A DNA stretch of 12,915 bases from CAZOWL01 sp964583605 (GTDB lineage: Bacteria; Pseudomonadota; Gammaproteobacteria; Chromatiales; Chromatiaceae). Position 1 is the first letter of the stretch; each line of letters begins with the position of its first letter. The notes under the pieces were generated by a model, which made no database searches, had not been told where the DNA came from, and worked only from the letters and a program-made list of their open reading frames with translations. Shown here piece after piece: positions 1 to 6,159 of the stretch. The stretch spans positions 1 through 12,915 of the forward strand of contig CAZOWL010000107.1 of assembly GCA_964583605.1 (NCBI GenBank). The letters run 5' to 3'. The translations under genes were made by a program, and so were the position numbers.

Positions 1-379
1 GCCAATCTTTGAAAATACAGCCGGTGGATCGCGGATTAAGGAGCGAAACAACACCAGTATTGCTGGCCGACCGGACCTCAATGCAGATCTCCGGCGCGAT
101 CGGGGCCGGCTGGCCTTCCGCGGCGCGGATCTGCCTCCAACGCCCGTCAGAGCGCCAGACGACATAGGCCACTCGAACCCCGGCGCTGGTCTGAATGGCG
201 TACTCCGGGACTGCGCGGCCGCCCGAGAGCCGTTGGCTCAATTCCCCTTGCAGCACGCTCTGGATCTCGGAATGGAGCGGCCAGTGGGGTGTCATGACGA
301 TCTGTCCGTGGCGATTGAGCTCGATCTTGTAAGGGAGATTCTGAAGGCTCGGATCCTTAACGACATCTGACCAATGCAT
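1..379 (-). pseudogene. Uma2-family (DUF820) nuclease-like protein, truncated remnant
   Basis: Translated from ATG at 379 this gives 126 codons running off the left edge. The N-terminus (MHWSDVVKDPSLQNLPYKIE, then IVMTPHWPLHSEIQ) and a later block (APEICIEVRSASNT, residues 95-108) match the Uma2 family, which has a PD-(D/E)XK nuclease-like fold and is usually about 180-200 residues long. Two things suggest it is dead. The block normally reading like VADVAW, which supplies an expected catalytic Asp, reads VAYVVW here (residues 70-75). After SNT, near base 55, the usual continuation (helix with Lys, then REVW-like strand) is absent and replaced by GVVSLLNPRSTG. The first 55 bases therefore look like foreign or rearranged DNA. 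The family assignment is recalled from its conserved blocks, not from a search. The cellular role of the family is poorly known. Confidence 0.7.
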
Positions 380-553
380 GTGCCACGGACCTCGGAATGT
401 GCTCTGGTGAAGTCTGGCGTGGAGTATAGCAGCGGTAACATGCGTGCTAAGGCACTGGAGCAAGCCATGCTAGCCGACATGGAGACCCTGATCTGGGAAC
501 ACCTGAGGGCGATCCAAACGGAGGTTGCTGACATCGAGGAGTTGCAGAGCACC
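380..553. other. Spacer between the Uma2 and DUF2283 remnants
   Basis: These 174 bases separate two divergent broken genes. On the plus strand a frame is open from ATG 374 (or ATG 440) straight into the DUF2283 start at 554. It would add an acidic helical stretch including MRAKALEQAMLADMETLIWE, which I do not recognise. It could be a true N-terminal extension, the tail of another lost gene or chance. On the minus strand a TATACT box lies 5' of the Uma2 start, but no good -35 accompanies it. Base composition is visibly less GC-rich than in the B12 operon. Confidence 0.35.
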
Positions 554-771
554 ATGAAATCCGATCTTGATCCAGCGGCGGATGCCGCCTATTTCGAGAT
601 TTTGTCTGCCCAGTAGAGAGAACAGAAGCAAGCGAGCCGGGTATCAACGCTGATTATGACGCCGAGGGGCATCTCGTAGGCATAGAGGTTCTTCCAGGAA
701 GAAAGAAGACCGTGCATGCACTTTGGTGTCGTAGGCCCTATCGAGAACGCCAATGGATTCTCAGCTCGTGA
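554..771 (+). pseudogene. DUF2283-family small protein, split by a frameshift
   Basis: Frame one from ATG 554 reads MKSDLDPAADAAYFEILSAQ and stops at TAG 614-616. That is the N-terminal half of a DUF2283 protein (pattern YDPEADALYI). The C-terminal half is in the frame beginning at base 613: VERTEASEPGINADYDAEGH, then LVGIEVL, ending at TGA 769-771. This matches the family's pattern of PGV, (V/L)DYDAEG and VGIEIL. One base missing near 611-615 would join the halves as FEILSA-x-VERTEASEPGIN. DUF2283 proteins are about 60-75 residues long, often accessory, with unknown function. A GAGGAG sequence lies 12 bases upstream of ATG 554. The frame is also open upstream to 374, so a fused 80-residue product ending at 616 is possible. 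The last bases overlap the stop end of btuD on the other strand. Confidence 0.65.
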
Positions 772-1549
772 CGGCGGGCCGCGAGGCAAGCGGCTCGATG
801 CTCAGGCCAGCCCCGTGACGCACCCTGCCGATCCGGGCCTCGACCTGGAAATAGCGTCTCAGATTGGCCTCCGTGAGCACCGCGCCTGGCGGCCCGTCGG
901 CGCGCAGGCCGCCATCGGCGAGGAGCAGGAGGCGGTCGCAAAAGCGCGACGCCATCACCAGGTCGTGAATGGCCGCGACGACGAGGCGCCCATCGCAGGC
1001 CAGTTTCCGCGCCAGCCCGAGCATGTCCAGCTGATGGCAGAGGTCCAGGTTCGCAGTGACTTCGTCGAGCAGGACGATGGGCGTCTCCTGGGCGATTGCC
1101 CGGGCGATGATGGCCCTTTGGCGCTCGCCTCCGGAGAGGGTGTCGATGGGTCGGTGGGCGAGGTGCGTCACGCCGGTGTCGGCCATCGCCTGGCGGATCA
1201 CCTTGAGATCGTGCGCACCGGGCACGCGGAACCGACCCAGGTGCGGATTGCGTCCCATCGCGACGATGTCCTGGACGTCGAAGGCGAAGCCGATCTGCGT
1301 GTCCTGCGGGACGAGGGTCATCCGGCGCGCCAGGGCACGGCGCCGGTACGCCGCGACAGGCCGGCCGAGCACCAAGATCTCTCCCGAGATCGGTCGCATC
1401 AGCCCCATCAGCAGCTTCAGCAGTGTCGTCTTCCCCGCTCCATTGGGACCGATCAGACCCACCATCGAGCCCGCGCGCAGATCCAGCATCAGGTCGTTCA
1501 GGATCATCGCCGCGCCGTAGCCGGCCCGCAGATGATGCAGCTCGATCAT
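761..1549 (-). CDS. btuD: Cobalamin ABC transporter ATP-binding protein BtuD
   Basis: This is the ATPase that powers cobalamin import through BtuC at the inner membrane. Numbering from the upstream GTG at 1588, it shows Walker A GPNGAGKTT (47-55), the Q-loop Gln in VPQD (93-96), the ABC signature LSGGERQR (151-158), Walker B IVLLDE (171-176) and the H-loop His in AAIHDL (208). All catalytic residues are present. The usual EPTANLD after Walker B reads EVTANLD. I prefer ATG 1549, giving MIELHHLRAGYG, because related FecE/BtuD proteins begin at that point and GGGGAC lies about 10 bases upstream. GTG 1588, with GGAG about 9 bases upstream, would add 13 residues and is a real alternative. It is the last gene of the operon. 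FecE-type ATPases for haem or siderophores look similar, so B12 specificity comes from the riboswitch and neighbours. Confidence 0.9.
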   Translation of the reverse strand: MIELHHLRAGYGAAMILNDLMLDLRAGSMVGLIGPNGAGKTTLLKLLMGLMRPISGEILVLGRPVAAYRRRALARRMTLVPQDTQIGFAFDVQDIVAMGRNPHLGRFRVPGAHDLKVIRQAMADTGVTHLAHRPIDTLSGGERQRAIIARAIAQETPIVLLDEVTANLDLCHQLDMLGLARKLACDGRLVVAAIHDLVMASRFCDRLLLLADGGLRADGPPGAVLTEANLRRYFQVEARIGRVRHGAGLSIEPLASRPAVTS

Positions 1550-1588
1550 GCGCCCGTCCCCAACTTCAACGCTATCGTTCCTCTTCAC

Positions 1589-1614
1589 GGCTCATGGCTC
1601 CGGCTCATGGCTCA
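1589..1614 (-). repeat. 13-base tandem duplication at the btuC-btuD junction
   Basis: On the plus strand GGCTCATGGCTCC (1589-1601) is followed directly by GGCTCATGGCTCA (1602-1614), identical in 12 of 13 bases. The second copy includes the btuC stop codon. Read on the minus strand each copy carries an ATG, but both lead only to very short out-of-frame peptides. This is the only btu/ton junction downstream of exbB without an overlap, so slippage here may have separated btuC from btuD. Confidence 0.75.
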
Positions 1615-2691
1615 CGCGCGGGTGAAGCGCTCCTGCTGCCGAACGAGCAGGAATAGGAAGAAGGGTGCGCCCATCGCGGCGGTCACGACGCCGAGCGGGA
1701 TGTTGTGCTCGGGGAGGAGGCCGCGCAGTAGCAGATCCGCCGCGACCACGATCGACGCACCGACCAGGGCCGAGAGCGGCAGCAGGGCGCGATGGTGCGG
1801 GCCGAACAGGAGCCGCACGATATGTGGCACCACCAGGCCGACGAAGCCGATGCCTCCGGCCACGGCCACCGCCGCGCCCGTGAGCAGCGCGGTCGCAAGG
1901 AGCAAGACCAGGCGTGTACGGGCCACATCGACGCCGACTGCGGCGGCCGAGACCTCGCCGACCAGCAGGGCATCGAGCTCGCGTGCGAACGCGAGCACGA
2001 TGGCCAGCCCGGCGAGCAGGATCGGCAGGATCAGGAGCACGTGATCCCAGGTGCGGCCGTCGAGTCCGCCCATGGTCCAGAAGATGATTGTCTTGCCCAC
2101 CTCCCACTGTTCCAGGGCGAGCGCGACGATGAAAGCGCTCATCGCCACATTGAAGGCGCCCACGGCGATCCCCGCGAGCAGCAGCGTCGCGATCGGCGTT
2201 CGGCCGTGGTGCGTCGCGATCGTGTAGACGAGCAGCAAGGTCAAGAGCGCACCGGCGCAGGCGAATAGCGGCAGCGCCCAGATCAGGCGGGCTGCGAGCC
2301 CGAAGAAGATCGCGATCACGGCGCCCAGCGAGGCGCCGGAAGAGACGCCGAGGACGCTCGGCGAGGCCAGCGGATTGCGAAAGAGTCCCTGCAGGACCGC
2401 ACCGCTCACGGCCAGAGCCGCACCCACCGAGGCACCCGTCAGTGCGCGCGGCAGCCGGACCTGCCAGAGGATGGTCTCCTGCCAGGTGAGGCCCAGACCA
2501 TCGGCCAGACCCGCGCTGCCTTGTCGGAGCAGCCAGGTTGCCCGGCGCAGCACCAGCGTCCAGAGATCGCCGGCGCCGATGTCGGCCGGCCCGACGAGGA
2601 TCGCCGCGATCAAGAGGGCCATCAGGAGGGCCGACGTCGAGGCGATGACGAGCGTGAGCCGGCGCCGCGCGAGCTCATGGAGCCGGCGCAT
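1612..2691 (-). CDS. btuC: Cobalamin ABC transporter permease BtuC (FecCD family)
   Basis: This is the inner-membrane channel of the B12 importer; it pairs with BtuD and docks BtuF. From ATG 2691 it is 359 residues, a little longer than typical BtuC (about 330). Family blocks are RLPRAL (79-84), RNPLASPSVLGVSSGAS (105-121), a GGIGFVGLVVPHIVRLLFGP block (279-298) and the C-terminal LGVVTAAMGAPFFLFLL (333-349). Hydrophobic segments throughout fit a 9-10 helix permease. The frame is open further upstream, but that stretch is Arg/Cys-rich and antisense-like. ATG 2691 has AGGTG just before it and overlaps the end of btuF by 17 bases (2675-2691), which supports translational coupling. A segment around residues 50-70 before ILWQVRLPR looks slightly longer than usual. 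A haem or ferri-siderophore permease would look much alike; the riboswitch argues for cobalamin. Confidence 0.92.
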   Translation of the reverse strand: MRRLHELARRRLTLVIASTSALLMALLIAAILVGPADIGAGDLWTLVLRRATWLLRQGSAGLADGLGLTWQETILWQVRLPRALTGASVGAALAVSGAVLQGLFRNPLASPSVLGVSSGASLGAVIAIFFGLAARLIWALPLFACAGALLTLLLVYTIATHHGRTPIATLLLAGIAVGAFNVAMSAFIVALALEQWEVGKTIIFWTMGGLDGRTWDHVLLILPILLAGLAIVLAFARELDALLVGEVSAAAVGVDVARTRLVLLLATALLTGAAVAVAGGIGFVGLVVPHIVRLLFGPHHRALLPLSALVGASIVVAADLLLRGLLPEHNIPLGVVTAAMGAPFFLFLLVRQQERFTRA

Positions 2692-3658
2692 CGAACACCT
2701 CCGGGTGCAGCAGACGGGCCAGGGCCTCGACGCCGGCGACCCGAAACTGGGACCCGGAGGTGACCCAAGCCCCACGCAGCGCATAGACCTTGCCGTTGCG
2801 CACCGCTGGCACCGCCTGCCAGGCCGGGTCCGTGCGCAACCGCTCGTCGCCCGCAGCATCGTCACTGCCGGACCAACCGCTCAAGATCATGACCTCGGGC
2901 TGCAGCGCAATCGCCAGCTCGCGGGTGATCCGTTGATAGCCCGTGACGCCGGTTTTGCGGACCAGGTTGTAGCCGCCGGCAAGCTGGATCATCTCATCGG
3001 CCAGCGTACCCCGCCCGCCGATCGATCCGCTCAGACTGTAGTAGAGCACACGCGGTCTCGGGCGCCCGGCCACGGCCTTTCGCACGGCGGCCAGGCGCTG
3101 CCCCATCTCCGCCAAGACGGTCCGCGCGGCCTCCGGCTCGCCGAGGATCTCGCCGAGGAGCTCGAGGTTGCGCGCCACCTCCTCGAAGCTGTCAAAGGTC
3201 GCGAAGCGCGCGACCGCGACACCCGCCGAGAGCAGCATGCGCACGCCGGCGGCGTCACTGTGGGTGGAGGCAAGGACCAGATCCGGCCGCAGGGCAAGCA
3301 GCGCCTCGATCTCGGTACGGATGCGCGGGATCTCCTCGGGGTAGTGGTCGGCAACATTCGAGATCCCAGGATCGTCGACGAGGTAGGTCACACCAACGAC
3401 GCGATCTGTGGGCACCAGTCCGGCGAGCATCTCGTCGCCGGCCAGAATCGCCGAGGCGATGCGGCGAGGTGGCGCCAGGAGCTGGTGCCCCCGGCCCAGC
3501 GGATCGATCAGGCGCTTGGGAAAACCGTCGCCAATGACCTGCGTGCCGCCGACCTGGCCGCCCGCGATGAAGGCCTCGCTCGGTGGGTTGAGCAACACAA
3601 AGAACAGGCTCACCGCCGCGCTCAGCGCGAGCACGAGGGCGGGCACCCGGGCGCTCAT
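2675..3658 (-). CDS. btuF: Periplasmic cobalamin-binding protein BtuF
   Basis: This 327-residue class III periplasmic binding protein (Peripla_BP_2 type) would capture cobalamin delivered by BtuB and hand it to BtuCD. From ATG 3658 the product starts MSARVPALVLALSAAVSLFF, a signal peptide or uncleaved anchor with no evident lipobox Cys. Family features follow: a first lobe with PRRIASAILAGDEMLAGLVP and VVGVTYLVDDP, then IEALLALRPDLVLAS, a helical linker (EVARNLELLGEILG), and a second lobe with VLYYSLSGSIGGRGTLADEM and ALQPEVMILSGW. It ends with WQAVPAVRNGKVYAL, the usual closing block. The open frame extends to 3745, but ATG 3658 overlaps the tonB stop as ATGA (3655-3658) and places the signal peptide at the N-terminus. 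It lies between tonB and btuC with overlaps at both ends. Confidence 0.88.
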   Translation of the reverse strand: MSARVPALVLALSAAVSLFFVLLNPPSEAFIAGGQVGGTQVIGDGFPKRLIDPLGRGHQLLAPPRRIASAILAGDEMLAGLVPTDRVVGVTYLVDDPGISNVADHYPEEIPRIRTEIEALLALRPDLVLASTHSDAAGVRMLLSAGVAVARFATFDSFEEVARNLELLGEILGEPEAARTVLAEMGQRLAAVRKAVAGRPRPRVLYYSLSGSIGGRGTLADEMIQLAGGYNLVRKTGVTGYQRITRELAIALQPEVMILSGWSGSDDAAGDERLRTDPAWQAVPAVRNGKVYALRGAWVTSGSQFRVAGVEALARLLHPEVFDAPAP

Positions 3659-4554
3659 CCGCTGTCCCGCAAACGGAAGACCACCGGCACGGTCAGGGTG
3701 GCGGCGACGGCCTTGCCGTCGCGCAGTGCTGGTCTGAACCGCCATCGCTCGACGGCGGAGAGGGCGGCCCGGTCCAAGGATCCGTGTCCACTGCTCTGGG
3801 CCACCATCGCCCGGCCAACGAGGCCGTTGCCGAGCACCGCGACGCGGATCAGCACGCGGCCCTGATGACCGCGGCTGCGGGCGATGCGCGGGTATTGCGG
3901 CCGGGGGTTGCCGGGTATTGGCTCGGCCGCTCGATCATCGCCGGCGGCCTGACCCTTGGTCGGGCTCCTCCCGCGTCCGGCCGTCTGATCCGCGCGATCC
4001 CCCCTCGCGGGCCGTTGCTTGGCGACCTCGCGGACCGCGCCCCGCGCCGGTGCCCGTCGGGAGTCCTCGCCGGCGCGCTGCGGCTCCGGCCGCGTTCTCG
4101 CCCGATCGCCGGGCGGCGGGCTCGCCTCGAGCGCTACGGCCTCGGTCATCTCCCGCGGCTTTGGCGGCGGGACTGGGACCGCCAAGGTCTCGGCGGCGCC
4201 CACCGGCCTCGCCATTGTCCGCTCCTGAGATTCCGCGCTCGGCGAGCGGAGCGGTGAGCTCGGAATCCCGCCCAGCGCGAGACTGGCGACGGCCCGGCCG
4301 CCGCTCGGCCCAGCTGGCTGGCTCGAGATGGGCGGCCTGCCCGTCACAAGCAACCACGCCAACAGGATGTGCAGGGCGAGGGCGACACCGAAGGCGATGG
4401 CCCATTCCCGCCTTGTGAAGGCCTGGCGGCCAGTCGAGCATCTATTGACGTGGGATGGACAGGGGCCCTCAGGACCCATTGACATCGAGCTTCGGCGATC
4501 TCGGCAGAACGGAGTCCATCGCTCCCGAATGGCTGCTGCACTAGCCGTCGTCAT
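3655..4554 (-). CDS. tonB: TonB-like energy transducer
   Basis: TonB links ExbB/ExbD proton-motive force to the outer-membrane receptor, here presumably BtuB. The 299-residue product has one membrane segment (about 51-71, AIAFGVALALHILLAWLLV) with a central His (H62), matching the conserved His in TonB anchors. A long periplasmic linker (75-215) is rich in Arg, Ala, Gly and Pro; it includes VPVPPPKPRE but not the usual Pro-Glu/Pro-Lys runs. The C-terminal TonB domain runs from about 217 (RPQYPRIARSRGHQGRVLIR) through GLVGRAMVAQSSGHGSLDRA to WRFRPA (271-276) and LTVPVVFRL. ATG 4554 overlaps the second exbD by 14 bases and has GAGGAT about 9 bases upstream. Met24 or Met26 (4485, 4479) are alternative starts and would give a more usual short cytoplasmic tail. 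The stop overlaps the btuF start. Confidence 0.88.
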   Translation of the reverse strand: MTTASAAAIRERWTPFCRDRRSSMSMGPEGPCPSHVNRCSTGRQAFTRREWAIAFGVALALHILLAWLLVTGRPPISSQPAGPSGGRAVASLALGGIPSSPLRSPSAESQERTMARPVGAAETLAVPVPPPKPREMTEAVALEASPPPGDRARTRPEPQRAGEDSRRAPARGAVREVAKQRPARGDRADQTAGRGRSPTKGQAAGDDRAAEPIPGNPRPQYPRIARSRGHQGRVLIRVAVLGNGLVGRAMVAQSSGHGSLDRAALSAVERWRFRPALRDGKAVAATLTVPVVFRLRDSG

Positions 4555-4963
4555 CGGGCCCGATCCTCAGCGGCCGCGTGGCGAGCCTGATGTCTTCGAG
4601 GCCAAGCCCGCGGAGCGCCGCCACGAGCTTCAAGACCCCGTCGACCGAGGCTTGCCCATCGGCCTCGACGACGGCGACGCGCGGACCCTCGGTGGCGATC
4701 CGCATGGCCACGGCCTCAGCCAGCCCCGTCGCGTCCAAGACCTCGCCCTCGAAGGCGATCTGTCCGCCGGCGTCGAGCAGGACCCGCAGCCGCCTGCCGT
4801 CCTCGGTCTCGGCATGCTCGGCCACGGGTGGGTCCACGCTGACGGGCGGAGCCGGCTCCAGGATCCCCGCCAGCAGGAAGAACATCAGAAGCAGGAATAC
4901 CATATCGGCGAGGGGGCCGATCGGCTCGCCGCGCTGGCTGGGTGTCAGCTGGGGGATCGTCAT
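4541..4963 (-). CDS. exbD: ExbD-like proton-channel subunit (second copy)
   Basis: This 140-residue ExbD/TolR-family protein is part of the proton channel that energises TonB. A short cytoplasmic N-terminus (MTIPQLTPSQRGEPIG) leads to the single membrane helix PLADMVFLLLMFFLLAG (17-33), in which D20 aligns with the essential membrane Asp of ExbD. The rest is the periplasmic domain (about 40-135) with the family's alternating strands: RRLRVLLDAGGQIAFEGEVL, then VAVVEADGQASVDGVLKLV. ATG 4963 overlaps the upstream exbD stop as ATGA (4960-4963), and the 3' end overlaps tonB by 14 bases. It is clearly different in sequence from the preceding exbD, so this is not a recent tandem duplication. Confidence 0.88.
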   Translation of the reverse strand: MTIPQLTPSQRGEPIGPLADMVFLLLMFFLLAGILEPAPPVSVDPPVAEHAETEDGRRLRVLLDAGGQIAFEGEVLDATGLAEAVAMRIATEGPRVAVVEADGQASVDGVLKLVAALRGLGLEDIRLATRPLRIGPDDDG

Positions 4964-5349
4964 GGCTCCAACACTGCCAGGTCTTCTACGCCGGCGCGTC
5001 GCAGCCGGTCGAGTATCCCCACTAGGTCCTCGAGTGGTGTCTCGCGCGCCGCAAGCACCAGGACGCGAAGCCCGGGATCCCTCTCGAGAAGAGTAGCGAT
5101 CGCGCCCGCGAGGCGCCTGACCTCGAGCGGCCGCCCATTAAGATCCAGGCTCCCGTCCGCGCCCAGGCGGACGAGCACGGCGCCCTGAAACGCGCCGGAT
5201 CCGCCCTCCGACGGAGGCTCGAGGGCCAGCGTCTGCGGCACATCCAGCCGCGACACCAGCATAAAGAAGACCAGCAGCAGGAAGACGACGTCGACCAACG
5301 GCGCCAAGCGCACAGCGCGACGGGATCTCCGAATCGGCTCAATTCCCAT
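4960..5349 (-). CDS. exbD: ExbD-like proton-channel subunit (first copy)
   Basis: From ATG 5349 this is a 129-residue ExbD/TolR-family protein. The basic N-terminus (MGIEPIRRSRRAVRLA) leads to the membrane helix PLVDVVFLLLVFFMLVS (17-33), with the essential Asp at D20. The periplasmic part contains AVLVRLGADGSLDLNGRPL and LRVLVLAARETPLEDLVGIL, typical of ExbD. The frame is open up to 5424, but that extension is Ser/Pro/Arg-rich and antisense to the exbB coding end. ATG 5349 overlaps the exbB stop by 11 bases (5339-5349), the same tight packing seen down the operon. With ExbB and the next ExbD it probably forms the motor for the TonB encoded just downstream. Confidence 0.88.
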   Translation of the reverse strand: MGIEPIRRSRRAVRLAPLVDVVFLLLVFFMLVSRLDVPQTLALEPPSEGGSGAFQGAVLVRLGADGSLDLNGRPLEVRRLAGAIATLLERDPGLRVLVLAARETPLEDLVGILDRLRRAGVEDLAVLEP

Positions 5350-6049
5350 CGGCAGGAACCTCGACGGGGGCTGCGGCCAATCCGCTCGGCGCGAAGCTGC
5401 CGGTGAAGAGGCGGGTGACCGCATCCTCGGTGTCGTGACGGACCTGCTCGACGATGCTCTCCAGCCAGTGGCCGGCCGCTGCCGACGGGATCGCGATCGC
5501 CAGGCCGGCTGCGGTGGTCAGCAGCGCCTCCCAGATGCCGCCGGCGAGCCGCGCCGGATCCGCTCGGCCGCCGGCTGCCTCCAGCTCGCGGAAGGCCTCG
5601 ATCATGCCGAGCACGGTGCCCAGCAGGCCGAGCAGCGGCGCGAGCGTCGCGATCGCATCGAGACCGCGTAGATGGCGGCCCAGCCGCTGCTGCTGCGCCG
5701 CAGCCTCGCGCAGGACCTCTTCCCTGAGCCGCTTCGTCGCCACCGCGCCTGCGCGACCGAGGCCGCGCATCGCGACGGCGAGCACCGGCGCGATCGGATT
5801 CGCTGTCGCATCCAGTCGCCTCAGCGCCTCGCCGACGCGACCCGCCCGCCAGTCCTCGAATGCCGGATCGATGAAGCCGCGCGCGCCGACGCGCAGCCGC
5901 ACGAGCTGCAAGAGCTTCAGCGCTATCAAGGTCGCAGCGAGGATCGACACGACCAGCAGGATCGCGAGGATCGGACCACCATCCTGCAGCAGCCCCAGGA
6001 GACGTGCCAGCGCTGGAGCCGGTAACTCGGAAGCTGTCTCTATTTCCAC
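5339..6049 (-). CDS. exbB: ExbB-like proton-channel subunit (MotA/TolQ/ExbB family)
   Basis: ExbB forms the pentameric inner-membrane scaffold of the TonB motor. The 236-residue product has three membrane segments in the expected places: about 25-48 (GGPILAILLVVSILAATLIA), 132-154 (AIATLAPLLGLLGTVLGMIE) and 172-196 (IWEALLTTAAGLAIAIPSAA). The TAPLLGLLGTV-like and EALLTTAAGLAIAIP blocks are the diagnostic MotA/TolQ/ExbB signatures. A large cytoplasmic loop separates the first two helices. Translation starts at GTG 6049, with AGGGCGATC just upstream. It lies 110 bases after btuB, across the REP-like pair, and overlaps the first exbD by 11 bases. TolQ is less likely because exbD and tonB follow and no tolA, tolB or pal is present. 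Confidence 0.9.
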   Translation of the reverse strand: MEIETASELPAPALARLLGLLQDGGPILAILLVVSILAATLIALKLLQLVRLRVGARGFIDPAFEDWRAGRVGEALRRLDATANPIAPVLAVAMRGLGRAGAVATKRLREEVLREAAAQQQRLGRHLRGLDAIATLAPLLGLLGTVLGMIEAFRELEAAGGRADPARLAGGIWEALLTTAAGLAIAIPSAAAGHWLESIVEQVRHDTEDAVTRLFTGSFAPSGLAAAPVEVPADGN

Positions 6050-6087
6050 GATCGCCCTAGCGTGGCACCGATGAAGACCCGAGCTGC

Positions 6088-6154
6088 GTAGGGTTCGCTA
6101 TGCGGACCATCGCCGTTGCCGATCCCAGCACAGGGTCCGCGCAGCGGACCCTAC
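6088..6154. repeat. Inverted pair of GTAG-type REP hairpins (BIME-like)
   Basis: Two hairpins, each preceded by GTAG at its 5' foot, face each other in the btuB-exbB gap. Plus strand: GTAG at 6088-6091, then GGTTCGC (6092-6098), loop TAT and GCGGACC (6102-6108), with one G-T mismatch-type pair. Minus strand: GTAG as the complement of 6151-6154, with stem GGGTCCGC (6133-6140), loop GCA and GCGGACCC (6144-6151), eight perfect pairs. A GTAG foot beside a short imperfect palindrome is the hallmark of REP elements moved by RAYT (TnpA-REP) transposases, and an inverted pair is a BIME arrangement. No RAYT gene is in the window. The second hairpin begins five bases after the btuB stop and could stabilise the btuB 3' end or reduce readthrough to exbB. 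Confidence 0.65.
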
Positions 6155-6159
6155 GGCGC

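Noticed and set aside
689..703. Perfect inverted repeat TTCTTCC-A-GGAAGAA as a terminator for the btu operon
   Set aside because: The one-base centre leaves no workable loop without losing pairs, no U-run follows on the minus strand, and it falls within the DUF2283 remnant.
716..2044. Long plus-strand frame (442 codons) opposite btuD and btuC
   Set aside because: It is antisense to two clear ABC-transporter genes, is Arg/His/Ala/Pro-rich without recognisable domains, and is explained by GC-rich third-position bias on the opposite strand.
2692..2865. Upstream extension of btuC to 2865
   Set aside because: It would overlap most of the btuF 3' end by 190 bases and is Arg/Cys-rich; ATG 2691 with AGGTG gives a normal permease N-terminus.
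2375..3865. Long plus-strand frame (496 codons) opposite btuC, btuF and tonB
   Set aside because: It crosses three real genes on the other strand, has low-quality composition and no motif; it is an antisense shadow.
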